Source of the DNA: Cellvibrionaceae bacterium 1162T.S.0a.05
GTDB taxonomy: Bacteria > Pseudomonadota > Gammaproteobacteria > Pseudomonadales > Cellvibrionaceae
DNA: 64,000 nucleotides
Direction of reading: 5' to 3'
NCBI GenBank assembly: GCA_000964245.1
Contig: LANB01000001.1
Location: 3,723,501-3,787,500 of the forward strand
Shown: in pieces, positions 12,301 to 18,996 of the stretch
Position numbering within the stretch: the stretch's first letter is position 1
Layout: each line of letters opens with the position of its first letter
Translations under genes and position numbers: made by a program
Notes under the pieces: generated by a model
What the model saw: only the letters and a program-made list of their open reading frames with translations
The model's database searches: none
Told to the model about the DNA's origin: nothing

Positions 12301-14630
12301 CCAACCTGAACTTTGATTTATCGGTTTACGATATTTTTGGTGTGCTCGGCGCGGGCGGAACCCTGGTGTTACCGTGTGCACGCGAATACCGTGACCCGGC
12401 GGCCTGGTTAAAGTACCTGCATGCCAACCAGGTGACACTCTGGAATACCGTCCCGGCATTAATGCAAATGCTGGTCGAACATCTCGACGGTCAGGACAAC
12501 ACAACAACAGAACATCAGGCACTCAATTTACGTTTGGTATTAATGAGTGGTGACTGGATTCCGGTCGACCTGCCGGATCGTATTCGCACACTTGCACCCG
12601 ATGCAGACCTCATCAGTTTGGGTGGTGCCACCGAAGCCTCGATCTGGTCCATCTACTACCCCATCCAGGATGTCGGCAAACAGTGGAAAAGCATTCCCTA
12701 TGGCAAGGCGCTGGCAAACCAGCAGTTTTATGTACTGCAATCGGATTTACAATTATCGGCACCCGGTGTGACTGGCGATTTATACATTGGCGGTATTGGT
12801 CTCGCTCAGGGCTATTGGCGCGATGAAGAAAAAACGGCAGCAAGTTTTATTCAACACCCGGATACCGGTGTTGCACTTTACCGTACCGGCGACCGGGGAC
12901 GTTTACTGGCAGACGGCAACATCGAATTTATGGGCCGTATTGATCAGCAAGTCAAGGTACAGGGTTACCGGATTGAACTTGGCGAAATTGAAGCACGTTT
13001 AAAAGCACACCCACAGGTTCACGACACCGTCGTTTCCACCTTCCGCGCCAACAACAGCGTGCAACTGGTGGCCTATGTTGCCGGAGAAAAACGCGAAGCG
13101 GATGCAGAAGGGCAAGCGGACACGCTCTCGGCCAGTGAAAAAATTGACTTTAAACTCAGCCACAAATCCGTGCGCAATGAGGAAGGTGAATGCATTTCCC
13201 TGGAAACGGGCACAGAAATGCTCACGCTTCGAAGTCCCTCATTGCCGGTCAGCAAACCGGTGTTTGATGCATTGGCCTTATCAGACCTGTCGGCCCTGCT
13301 GAAGATTTTCTATCGCAAACCCATCACTGGGCAAGCACTGCCAAAAGGCTATTACCCCTCGGGTGGAACCTTGTATCCGGTTCAGGTTTATTTGCATATT
13401 CCGGCCAACACCGTCTTGCTGGAAACCGGAGCTATCGCTGCAGGCTACTACTATTATCATCCACTGAATCATCAGCTGGTTTTATTAACTCGCGAGAAGG
13501 GCTCAGAAGAAAACAATAAATCTCAGGAGAATAAAGTTCCGAGCAATAGCAGCCCAACGCTTTTCCTTATTGGAGATTTAGATGCAATTGCGCCACTTTA
13601 CGGTCAGGCCTCGCAAGGCTTGTGTGAACTTGAAGCAGGCTATATGTCAGCGCTATTGCTGCAATACCAGGGACATGTCGGCGCAGAAGAACAGCCTCGA
13701 GCCTTGCTCACGGACACCCAAAAAGCCGCATTCAAATTAACTGAACAACACCATATGCTTACCCGTTTCCGCTGTGGCAAGGTCAGTGAAGAGAATACGA
13801 CGGAACAAAACAACACGGCACTGACAGTGCGTTGTGCGTCCAACGGCGCGCCCTGTCAGTTTCAATTTAGTGGCGAAGCGGCACCGCAGGCACTCAGCTG
13901 TATTAATCGAAAAAGTTATCGACAGTATCAAGAGGCCGCACCGTCCCTTGAGCAACTCGGGCAACTCCTGTCTGTCTTGCCGTTAAGCTCCGCGCTTCAC
14001 TACTACATCAATTTACACAAGGACCATCATGCAAGTGACAGTGATGTGCGTTTGCCTGCCGGTCAATATCAATATGACGTCAGCACAAACAGTTTGCGTA
14101 TAGTGCAAACCGGGAATGTTGGCAAACTGTTTACCGGCGGCAATCAGGAGATAGAAGCGCGAGCAAGCTTCTCACTCTTTATCAGCAGTGCGTCCAGTGA
14201 GGAGCAGGCTAAAAACCTGCAAGAAGCCGGGCGCATCGGGCAACACTTGTCCAACCAGGTCAAAGCCAGTAGAACAGGCTTATGCCCAATCGGTGCAGTC
14301 AACGATGCTGCGGTTGCCAACGCATTTAATCTGGACGCGAGTGAGAAGGTACTACACAGTTTTATTGGCGGTGCCGTATCGCAAGCGCAAATCGACAACC
14401 CGGAAGTTGAAAGCACTGCGCCCGCTGCACAAAGCATAGAAAGTGTGTTATCCGAACACCTTGCGCAAACCTTGCCACACTACATGATTCCCTCCCATTT
14501 TATTGTGCTGGAATCCATTCCGCTAACAGCCAATGGCAAACAACAACAGTCACAAATGACAGGCACAATCCGTGGCGATGATTGGCAGCTGATAAAACCC
14601 CCTGCAACCCACATAGATAGCGATGTATAA
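315..14630 (+). CDS. Multimodular NRPS, C-A-T-C-A-T-C-A-T-Cyc-A(Ox); 3' end corrupted
   Basis: The GTG start overlaps the previous stop. A short helical docking segment (residues 1-30) precedes the domains. Approximate residues: C1 45-480 (HHIVSDG at 175); A1 505-1005 (YTSGSTGKPKG at 667); T1 GGHS 1063; C2 from 1159; A2 1610-2126; T2 2181; C3 from 2276; A3 2730-3223; T3 3279; Cyc 3340-3790, with the diagnostic DxxxxDxxS (DALMLDISS at 3473); A4 from 3812; a SagB/McbC-type flavin oxidase (Ox, YYPSGGTLYP) inserted after motif A8 at 4272-4700; A10-like LTANGK at 4737. Specificity codes read by eye: A1 DAFTIAAVW (Phe-like, weak), A2 DGTKFGHIG (Asp-like, weak), A3 DVQFFAHVV (Pro, 7 of 9), A4 DLYNLS-IW (Cys). 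Cyc plus Cys plus Ox means a thiazole. C2 and C3 carry HHxxxDH instead of HHxxxDG. The stop at 14628-14630 lies in corrupted sequence, so the real protein probably continues to 18420. Confidence 0.9.
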   Translation: MTASKLSVEKKRELLQKKINKKLDAQMPNQSLVVESYPDKPGLLSYSQQRLWILNKIDGGSSHYNIPAVIELKGCVDINHINHAFVKIIERHEILRTRFKEGVDGEPRQFVLPNQPFSIKKQDLSGLKKVDQAPELDTVLSEICREEFNLERDLLMRVHLLKLGESHHILVVNLHHIVSDGWSVSVLVKEFSRIYRALVEGKASELESLKIQYSDFAHWQRKNINGDRLEAQLKYWEKQLESVPEIHSLPLDRPRPDTQSFEGGRYSGVISHSVIKPLQEICNEEKATLFMGLHAVFAVFISRYSGQKDIAIGTPSANREQAEIAELIGFFVNTLVLRTDLNNDLSFREVVRISRRTLVDAYAHQQVPFEKIVERVQPERSLSHNPLCQIMLVFQNNEKGDINLPGLDIQPINYLPEISKYDLTLNIGETENGLCLDWEYSAALFDASTIENMHCHFKILLEELLNNADDDVFSVNMLSNKERKKLFSACNSQIKAYPQKQGIHSFFEEQAKNTPLNRALIFERETGETEQISYLELNERANQLAHLLIDGGKIGKGTLVGLCLDKSINMIVGVLAILKAGAAYVPLDPDYPEERIKYMVDDSGASIILSRKGVFDSKRMPGLDVSDCQVIDIESATFKGQLSTQPNTNPTESGFVVKPTDLAYVIYTSGSTGKPKGVMVEHDGLMNMVDAQKEVFCADENSRILQFASISFDAAIFEICMALTAGATLCIPGSEIKSSTEKLLNFSRKHRVSHATLPPSLLSYMKSQDWRFLQNIIVAGEQCSFKQACIWSRGRKFYNAYGPTEASVWSTTGEVDYKKNILNIGRPIQNTVILILNEKKQLCPIGAAGEIYIGGVGLARGYLNKSSLTDDVFIENPFKHDLEIKGADRLYKTGDLARWVKGVDGNKACIQFLGRVDNQVKVRGFRVELGEIEHALCLHPEINDALVTVDSSRDNDNKLVAYLLYSGNKTNTDDVIDSVRQFLGEKLPRHMQPTSILLLDAFPLTPNGKVDHKLLPKHDGERNAGKNHIEPRTDTEIILRNVWVKVLGIKNIGADDNFFHLGGHSLLVINVIAELKNHGIEMEVRQIFTNPVLADLAAAIDKRRQSSEAKSYRAPANRIPAGCKQIFPEMLPLVVLSKSEIEVIVSQVTGGAENIQDIYPLAPLQEGILFHHMLAAGKADPYIMPVFFSISGEDVLNAFLSSMQVVVDRHDVLRTTFFWKDISQPVQVVQRQVPLQVNWLTVEEGMDAKSYVESLINPDAIALRPDAKSLLNIDIAKDSDGENYFILMLVHHLVADHVGLEVVQQEFMALMQNPDIQLKESVSYREFVAHTLHYSNNQEADLFFTKMLGDVTEPSLPFGLTDIQGDGSEINEDRIELSQDISSQIRLLSQNMGVTPASIFHAAWAVVVGLCCGRKDIVFGTVLSGRLQGAMGSESMLGNFINTLPVRVNFKDVAPEKLVRNIHTVLTDLVSFEQTSLTRAQSKSELSQYTPLFSALLNYRHSSDLSDHIENAGVLENIQLISTRERTNYPFHISVDDYQSGFMVSFQIINSVDIEKVKRYLLSALEFLTESISEQKVKPISFNDILSSDEIERQVDLYNRTNHLYPSKSCIHELFEEQVKIKPNDIAIEFNNSGNVMATLSFSELNTRANQLAHYLISDMNILPGDLVGLCMNRSPDMLVAVIGTLKAGAAYVPIDPAYPVERVAYMLADAKMKTILSMRADADNLKTIEPSINILYLDDCEVNKLLSNRGKNDISFDTGDLSSESVAYVIYTSGSTGKPKGVKVTHRSVVNYSDYVFNRFCDDKSVSIVSNPLAFDGVGTTLFTLFYGCRLILLQSGRDEIVHLANYLLQADRPYHFKLTPSHLSAVSSLIRSTNDSGIVSQPHTIFVGGEVFSKKLAMQWQDLLPAAEFVNHYGPTEATIGCCFYPLEKAGTLDIPCSSIPIGNAMGNRKLYVLTQDNELVPEGVVGELYIGGEGLALGYLNNLELSGQRFVDNPFEPIDTEQSLINKMYKTGDLVRWNYDKKGKAVLEFVGRVDHQVKIRGYRIELGEIEYALVQHPQIDSALVVKNESKNGHVNLVAYIVGEVGVSPSNKIRESIRQQLRETLPEYMIPKYFVFLDDFPITVNGKLDRRALPEPEVEYADSGYLRPETEMEVVISAIWEQVLDVDCVGCNDNFFHLGGHSILLIQVLSRLLAKGINTTAHTLYSTPVLADLAKKLEKSILDESELFQAPINLIPADCDQITPSMLPLLDLEQNEIDEIVANVDGGVRNIEDIYPLAPLQEGILFHHRMVEEGGDPYVMANLFKIQGDVSLRKFLEALQGVVNRHDVLRTSILWEGLSQPVQVVHRKVKLPVFKIELSEGENAQTKMTETSLPESQNMDLSDPCLVKLSIANDPGQSDYYILLQIHHIISDHICLELIQQEFNMFMLSRETELPKPIPYREFVAKTLHQAQTLDSKSFFQKKLADLENTSIPFGLENIHGNGAGIIESSQDVPREIHDKIRDISLEQGVSPAAIFHAAWSLVVGICSGCQDVVFGTVMSGRLQGTEGAERMLGTFINTLPLRINLNDLTANDFVRYVHSELLALLEFEQASLTMAQACSGLSGEKPLFTALFNFRHSELLNTNIDEIISENNIEHLVSYERTNYPIILSVDDFKERFALTVQIDKSINVDSVLFYMQSALHQLVDLMDRSSSMPITTLNILPKYEYERVAGYFNEDKNATVELPLIHTVFEKQVEKIPNDIALLFPHSQLNTEQITYKALNERANQFAHYLMREFELEKGRFIGLFMERSIDLIVAILAVLKSGKAYTPLDSSMPEKRLEYILKDAEIDVVITNKDVESINFNNDKLVDLKNADIQRAINIQSKENVQTKNQRLSENTPAYLIYTSGSTGDPKGVVQSHATISNLLNSQANKDGITRPLKTLQFTNVTFDVSIQEIATAWFTGSSLVVMGQDIRDDMSLLPNFIKAHAIERIFVTPAVLSWLLDYESSIDGLREIFVAGEELKPSSKMSKFLSSRKDCVIWNHYGPTETHVVSTERVTQGDSNISIGKIIENTGALIVVQGTTMPCPMGIQGELLIAGKGLAIEYLNKPDLTAEKYITVPLASDERGNGERRVYRTGDIVRYTPDMKMEFHGRIDHQVKIRGYRIELGEIEKVLSLHDDISEAAVIVRVNENGDKNLVAYLVGRGELRLSEEALQNYLEAVLPSYMLPNRYKYLPALPLTSNGKINKKALPHVELDSSRAYYEPPTTQTQIKLCEIWKKLFQVDKVGISDNFFHMGGHSLLAMQLTSLIERELDTSVSIKNILETPSLKDIAKIIDAGVYEKKKSLSQIVPDEIHRYEPFPLTAIQQAYWLGRNDDFEMGNIGTHSYREITLRKIDIQLFEKQFNQLIQRHDMMRMIIDDNGMQRVIKDIPFYSIKVCDLTNASEKEISQHKVEIRNEMSHQVFKGSVWPLFDVRFSRYKNKIVLHYSIDALMLDISSMLIIARELFQLLTEPEIPLPPLELRFRDYVLAEVALRETPIFKKAESYWLSRIEDFPPRPDLPLATDPSQISNPRFERRHNTLSAQHWQVLKARAQQHQLTPTVLFLGCFAEVLNRWSQQAHFALNLTLFNRMPFHPQVNDILGDFTTLTLLEMDYREAGKHFLERLDAIQKQLWSDLEHREFGGIDFLRALHSAGESNSYPVVVTSTLGLEKADNDAQNNADNNTHNNDWLIEDESYGISQTSQVWLDVQVGESESGGLSYNWDSVAELFPAGMLDDMFSALGHLLEHLATQETLWQKPIKIDLPPAQQQLIEKVNSTTMSLPEGLLHEPILEQIAEQGDKVAVTTADYSLSYRELGERSQQLAHHLIQGGARANQLIAIVMEKGWEQVVAVLGILRSGAAYLPIDGSQPEERIHLLLESAEVEQVVTTQAYREKIPAALRTLVLNHDDDKQKLSTQDSPVQNKTTDLAYVIFTSGSTGIPKGVMIDHRGALNTVNDINQRYQVSSADSVFGLSNLNFDLSVYDIFGVLGAGGTLVLPCAREYRDPAAWLKYLHANQVTLWNTVPALMQMLVEHLDGQDNTTTEHQALNLRLVLMSGDWIPVDLPDRIRTLAPDADLISLGGATEASIWSIYYPIQDVGKQWKSIPYGKALANQQFYVLQSDLQLSAPGVTGDLYIGGIGLAQGYWRDEEKTAASFIQHPDTGVALYRTGDRGRLLADGNIEFMGRIDQQVKVQGYRIELGEIEARLKAHPQVHDTVVSTFRANNSVQLVAYVAGEKREADAEGQADTLSASEKIDFKLSHKSVRNEEGECISLETGTEMLTLRSPSLPVSKPVFDALALSDLSALLKIFYRKPITGQALPKGYYPSGGTLYPVQVYLHIPANTVLLETGAIAAGYYYYHPLNHQLVLLTREKGSEENNKSQENKVPSNSSPTLFLIGDLDAIAPLYGQASQGLCELEAGYMSALLLQYQGHVGAEEQPRALLTDTQKAAFKLTEQHHMLTRFRCGKVSEENTTEQNNTALTVRCASNGAPCQFQFSGEAAPQALSCINRKSYRQYQEAAPSLEQLGQLLSVLPLSSALHYYINLHKDHHASDSDVRLPAGQYQYDVSTNSLRIVQTGNVGKLFTGGNQEIEARASFSLFISSASSEEQAKNLQEAGRIGQHLSNQVKASRTGLCPIGAVNDAAVANAFNLDASEKVLHSFIGGAVSQAQIDNPEVESTAPAAQSIESVLSEHLAQTLPHYMIPSHFIVLESIPLTANGKQQQSQMTGTIRGDDWQLIKPPATHIDSDV
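13388..14539 (+). repeat. Ox-domain direct repeat, copy 1
   Basis: The first of two long, nearly identical in-frame copies of the thiazoline-oxidase region plus the A10 end of the A domain. It runs from the sequence encoding YLHIPANTVLL to LTANGK. It differs from copy 2 in a diverged patch (about 13487-13565, between VLLT and LFLIGDL), in a 12-bp in-frame segment near 14200 missing from copy 2, and at scattered bases. These differences show that the two copies are distinct loci and not one sequence assembled twice. Confidence 0.9.
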
Positions 14631-15596
14631 AACGATGAAACACTAACGGGAACAACCCAGTTCGGAGCCGGCAACACCTGATCATGCCAACGGTTCAGAC
14701 TTAACGTCGGAAACACTACTACAGCACTCCCTGAACAACTAGACCAACATGATACGAACAGCACGAAAGACTGGGACATACACTGGCTTGAACAACATTG
14801 ACCCATGAAAATCGAATAACAAATAACAAAGAACCTCAACCCATGCAAGAAATTCGTCACTAAGCAGCCATAGGATGCGTCCGAATGGAAGTGCTAAAAC
14901 CAACACGGCAAACATTACACATCAAGATGCGTGTCAAACCCCCAACGGCACGAAAGACAAATCAAATGAGCAATATACACGAATAACCGAAACAGTAAAA
15001 TGGTCACGCTTAATAACAAAATAGATGTGACACCCGTACTCCAGCGATTTAATGGAAATTCCAATAACGCGCAGGACATAAGTTACGACGGACTGTACCC
15101 AAGAGCTACGTGGAAACAAAATACGCCCTTGCACCTAAACAGCTGGCACAAATGAACATGCCTAATGGTCAACCCAAGCAATCGAACCGGACTCATCAAC
15201 CACACGCGATACCCAATCGAAGTTCGTCCCACGGATTGATAACGCAACACGTGGGACCCAATCGAACTGACGGGTACCACCCTGTGGAATCCAAAAGGGT
15301 GACCCTGCCGGACAGCAATAAAGGAGTGTATCAACCGTACTCTGCATATGAAGAAAACATCGACAGGGGCGTAGCGGCAGAAGTACATGGGGCATTACGC
15401 CGAATTTGGCAAGAACATTGGCCAGACACACGGCAAGGTCATGTTGCCAGAGCACTGCAGCAACCCAGCTGGCCAGTGAATGGCAGCGCGAATATAAGCC
15501 GAACTCCACGCTCACTACCTGGGTCAAAAGGGGAAGTATCAGACGTGGCCCGAATGCAAATCAGCAAGCACCCAAAAGCTGGGACCTTGTACGGAG
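14540..15596. other. Corrupted, deletion-ridden sequence masking a second NRPS module
   Basis: Reading frames collapse abruptly at 14540, right after LTANGK, and recover at 15597, where Ox copy 2 begins. The base composition also changes: A/C-rich and poor in T-runs and homopolymers. The 3' part aligns to copy 1 upstream sequence with many small deletions. For example, 15530-15575 (tatcagac-gt-ggccc-gaa) follows tatcagacctgtcggccctgctgaa at 13280, and 15580 onwards (accttgta-cgg-ttatttgcat) follows 13371-13397. ATGTTGCC...GGCCAGTGAA is also shared in order. About 165 bases stand for about 325. This pattern fits unpolished raw-read consensus between two repeats better than natural decay. No gene should be called here; open frames inside it, including the start at 15406, are artefacts. 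Confidence 0.85.
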
Positions 15597-16724
15597 TTAT
15601 TTGCATATTCCGGCCAACACCGTCTTGCTGGAAACCGGAGCTATCGCTGCAGGCTACTACTATTATCATCCACTGAATCATCAGCTGGTTTTATTAACAC
15701 AGGACGATCCTTCATCAGAAGATTCGCATAGCGCGGCAGAAAATCATGCACCAGAACTTTTCCTGATCGGGGATTTAAATGCAATTGCGCCGCTTTACGG
15801 TCAGGCCTCGCAAGCCTTGTGTGAACTTGAAGCAGGCTATATGTCAGCGCTATTGCTGCAATACCAGGGGCATGTCGGCGCAGAAGAACAGCCTCGAGCC
15901 TTGCTCACGGACACCCAAAAAGCGGCTTTCAAATTAACTGAACAACACCAGATGCTTACAAGTTTCCGGTGTGGCAATGTCAGTGAAGAGAATACGACGG
16001 AACAAAACAACACGGCACTGACAGTGCGTTGTGCGTCCAACGGCGCGCCCTGTCAGTTTCAATTTAGTGGCGAAGCGGCACCGCAGGCACTCAGCTGTAT
16101 TAATCGAAAAAGTTATCGACAGTATCAAGAAGCCGCACCGTCCCTTGAGCAACTCGGGCAACTCCTGTCTGTCTTGCCGTTAAGCTCCGCGCTTCACTAC
16201 TACATCAATTTACACAAGGACCATCAGGCAAGTGACAGTGATGTACGTCTGCCTGCCGGTCAATATGAATATGACGTCAGCACAAACAGTTTGCGTATAG
16301 TGCAAACCGGGAATGTTGGCAAACTGTTTACCGGCGGCAATCAGGAGATAGAAGCGCGAGCAAGCTTCTCCCTCTTTATCAGCAGTGCGTCCAGTAAAAA
16401 CCTGCAAGAAGCCGGGCGCATCGGGCAATACTTGTCCAACCAGGTCAAAGCCAGCAGAACAGGCTTATGCCCAATCGGTGCAGTCAACGATGCTGCGGTT
16501 GCCAACGCATTTAATCTGGACGCGGGCGAGAAGGTGCTACACAGTTTTATTGGTGGTGCCGTATCGCAAGCGCAAATCGACAACCCGGAAGTTGAAAGCA
16601 CTGCGCCCGCTGCACAAAGCATAGAAAGTGTGTTATCCGAACACCTTGCGCAAACCTTGCCACACTACATGATTCCCTCCCATTTTATTGTGCTGGAATC
16701 CATTCCGCTAACAGCCAATGGCAA
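15597..16724 (+). repeat. Ox-domain direct repeat, copy 2
   Basis: Second copy of the region at 13388-14539. Long runs are identical at the DNA level, including synonymous positions, which points to recent duplication or gene conversion between tandem modules. Unlike copy 1, it runs on cleanly into a carrier domain (VNRKALPEPDVE onwards), showing what should follow copy 1 as well. Confidence 0.9.
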
Positions 16725-18420
16725 GGTAAACCGCAAGGCCTTGCCAGAGCCCGATGTCGAGCATGAAGTGCAAGCCTATGTGGCACCCACCAATGAAACA
16801 GAAACACAGCTTTGTAAACTCTGGCAAGACATTCTCAATGTTGAACGTGTGGGTATAACCGATAACTTCTTCCATCTCGGTGGGCATTCACTTTTGGCAA
16901 TTCGATTTTTACGGGCAGCGCAAGATCAGGGCATCTCCTTAAAAACCGAGCAAATTTATGCCCACCCAACAATTCGTGAACTCGGAAAATACTGCCTTCA
17001 GAAAACGGATAGTCGCAGTTCACATATTATTTCCGAGAGTCGCTTCCTGCCACTCACAGCAGACCAGGCGTACTCACTGGACAGACCCGAAGTGCGCGAA
17101 CACTTCTTCATTAATATTTCCTTTACGCCTGAATTTAAAATTAAGGAGGATATATTACAGCAGGCACTCGAGAAATTGGTGCAAACACATGAAGTACTCG
17201 GTGCGCGCTTTTTTGAAACCGAGTCCGGCTGGCGACAAAAAATTGTTGTTACAGAAGAGGGCAGTGCACAAATGGTTGCAGTGCATGATCTTGAGTGTGA
17301 ATCTAACACAGACCACACAGAGGCACTGATTAAAGATGTCATTTACGCAATGCACAGCAGCATGCCGCTGGAGGCTGGGCCACAACTGTATGCAAGCGTT
17401 GTCAATTTCACAGACGATAAGCAAGTTATTTTATTCAGCGTAAGCCATTTTGTGTGCGATGCGTACTCAATGTATTTGCTTATGGATGATCTGATGGACC
17501 TGTATGCGAAATTGAGCACGGGTAACGAAAGCTACAGTTTGCCAAAAGCCGGCAATGCAGTGGAATGGCTGGAACTCTACGAAAAACATTTGAATTCAAA
17601 CCGTTTGCTCGACCAGGTTGAATATTGGGAGAGCCTGCCGTGGCAGAACTTTAAACCCCTGCCGGTTGATTTCGATAAAACCGTACAGTCCTGTGAAAAC
17701 ACCACGGAAAGCTCGCGCCAATATGCGTTTAACATTTCAAAGGACCTGACGAAAATTATTCAGGATGAAATTCCCGCTACAACCGGCGTGTCTGTGCGTA
17801 ATTTTATGTATTTCGTAATTATGGAAGCCCTGTGCGACTGGGGTAACCTTGAATCCCTCGGGATCGAACTCTTCGACAATGGCAGGGATTACTTTTCCGA
17901 AAACACAGGCTATGACCTATCTAGAGTTGTCGCCGCATTTGCGTTCCGACGTTGTTTATATTTCAACAAACCCACAGCGGAAAACCCACTCGAAAGGTTG
18001 CTGCAAACCGATACGAGCATTAATGGTGTTCCCGATAAAGGCCTGGGGTACATGATGTTAAGGGACGCCTGTGAAGATGCAGCAATACGCAAGCGCATGC
18101 AAAACCTACCTACCTTTGAGGTTTGGCACAATCACCGCGGTGTTGCAAATAACGAAAGTGCCAACGCCAATACGGAGAAAACGCCCATACAGAAGGCAAT
18201 CAACGCCGTATCTAACAATAAAAAGACGCATCGTGAACGCGCATTTCTATTCTTTAGCGGTATCTATAATGGCGAAATGCAAGTCAAGATCGAATACAGC
18301 GCAGTATTGCACTCAGAAAAAACAATAAAAGCCTTATCTAAAAGGATAACCAAAAAAATATCTCACACCTTAAGCAAGCTGGATAAAACCAAAAACAAGA
18401 GCGATACCACTCTTATTTAA
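15598..18420 (+). CDS. NRPS continuation: Ox (copy 2) - carrier - terminal C domain
   Basis: The open frame formally starts at 15406 inside corrupted sequence; recognisable protein begins at 15598 (YLHIPANTVLL). Order: Ox domain to about 16580, A10 motif LTANGK near 16718, carrier domain with FFHLGGHS near 16870, then a C-type domain from about 17040 (FLPLTADQAYSL) to 18330. The C domain's core motif reads SHFVCDA in place of HHxxxDG, so the second histidine and the aspartate are kept but the first histidine and the glycine are lost. No thioesterase or reductase follows, so this terminal C domain is the likely release domain, condensing the chain with a free nucleophile or cyclising it. It is most likely the 3' end of the gene that starts at 315. 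The TAA stop lies 33 bp before the next gene, in the same direction. Confidence 0.85.
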   Translation, partial: YLHIPANTVLLETGAIAAGYYYYHPLNHQLVLLTQDDPSSEDSHSAAENHAPELFLIGDLNAIAPLYGQASQALCELEAGYMSALLLQYQGHVGAEEQPRALLTDTQKAAFKLTEQHQMLTSFRCGNVSEENTTEQNNTALTVRCASNGAPCQFQFSGEAAPQALSCINRKSYRQYQEAAPSLEQLGQLLSVLPLSSALHYYINLHKDHQASDSDVRLPAGQYEYDVSTNSLRIVQTGNVGKLFTGGNQEIEARASFSLFISSASSKNLQEAGRIGQYLSNQVKASRTGLCPIGAVNDAAVANAFNLDAGEKVLHSFIGGAVSQAQIDNPEVESTAPAAQSIESVLSEHLAQTLPHYMIPSHFIVLESIPLTANGKVNRKALPEPDVEHEVQAYVAPTNETETQLCKLWQDILNVERVGITDNFFHLGGHSLLAIRFLRAAQDQGISLKTEQIYAHPTIRELGKYCLQKTDSRSSHIISESRFLPLTADQAYSLDRPEVREHFFINISFTPEFKIKEDILQQALEKLVQTHEVLGARFFETESGWRQKIVVTEEGSAQMVAVHDLECESNTDHTEALIKDVIYAMHSSMPLEAGPQLYASVVNFTDDKQVILFSVSHFVCDAYSMYLLMDDLMDLYAKLSTGNESYSLPKAGNAVEWLELYEKHLNSNRLLDQVEYWESLPWQNFKPLPVDFDKTVQSCENTTESSRQYAFNISKDLTKIIQDEIPATTGVSVRNFMYFVIMEALCDWGNLESLGIELFDNGRDYFSENTGYDLSRVVAAFAFRRCLYFNKPTAENPLERLLQTDTSINGVPDKGLGYMMLRDACEDAAIRKRMQNLPTFEVWHNHRGVANNESANANTEKTPIQKAINAVSNNKKTHRERAFLFFSGIYNGEMQVKIEYSAVLHSEKTIKALSKRITKKISHTLSKLDKTKNKSDTTLI

Positions 18421-18453
18421 TTCACAGTAGATCCATCGTGAGAGGAGCGACTT

Positions 18454-18990
18454 ATGGCAGAAATAAAAGAGCGAACTGAAGGTGTTGAGAATCAAGAAAA
18501 TACAGAGAGTATGAATGTTAATTATAAACGGATAGACCATATCGCGATTGCGGTTGAAAACCTTGAGAGCGCGATGGCGTATTATAAGAAAACGCTCGGA
18601 TTCTCCGTGGCTGAGTGCCGTGTTACCGAGGGAAAGAAAACCAGTATGGTTTCTGCTGTGATGAGCAATGGCGGCGTTACTGTCGTGCTTGTCCAGGGGC
18701 TTCAGGCAGATTCTCAAGTCAGCCGTTTCATTCAGAAGTATGGCCCCGGCGTTCAACACGTTGCATTCGAGGTGGACGATCTTGAGCAAACCAAGGCGAT
18801 TCTCGATAAGAGAAATACCGAATTCACAACCTCCATAATAAAAGGAGCGGGTGTTCGTCAAATTTTTACCAAGCGCGACCCGGATTCCCAGGTGATGTTT
18901 GAGTTTATAGAACGCGACGATAAATATGGATTTGAAGACAGCAACGTGAACAATTTATTTTTACAGTTGGAAGCCTCTGAAAGCTATTAA
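18454..18990 (+). CDS. VOC-superfamily protein, HPPD/glyoxalase-like, NRPS tailoring
   Basis: A 178-residue protein with a GAGAGGAGCG ribosome-binding site just upstream. After about 22 variable residues comes one vicinal-oxygen-chelate unit: IDHIAIAV at about 28, VQHVAFEV at about 110 and MFEFIER near 150. These three supply the typical His, His, Glu metal ligands. The sequence style is that of the C-terminal half of 4-hydroxyphenylpyruvate dioxygenase and hydroxymandelate synthase, but the length is about half of those enzymes. It follows the NRPS by 33 bp and precedes the aminotransferase by 6 bp, so it is probably co-transcribed and acts on a precursor or on the peptide. Substrate and reaction cannot be read from sequence; a glyoxalase-type or resistance role is also possible. 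Confidence 0.75.
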   Translation: MAEIKERTEGVENQENTESMNVNYKRIDHIAIAVENLESAMAYYKKTLGFSVAECRVTEGKKTSMVSAVMSNGGVTVVLVQGLQADSQVSRFIQKYGPGVQHVAFEVDDLEQTKAILDKRNTEFTTSIIKGAGVRQIFTKRDPDSQVMFEFIERDDKYGFEDSNVNNLFLQLEASESY

Positions 18991-18996
18991 CAAACT

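Noticed and set aside
14628-14630. Stop codon taken as the natural end of the NRPS
   Set aside because: It comes about 90 bases after the frame has lost all similarity to the duplicate copy, which continues into a carrier domain.
15110-15676. Open frames of 100-190 codons in the corrupted stretch
   Set aside because: They show no protein-family signal, and the DNA aligns to a damaged NRPS module in another frame.
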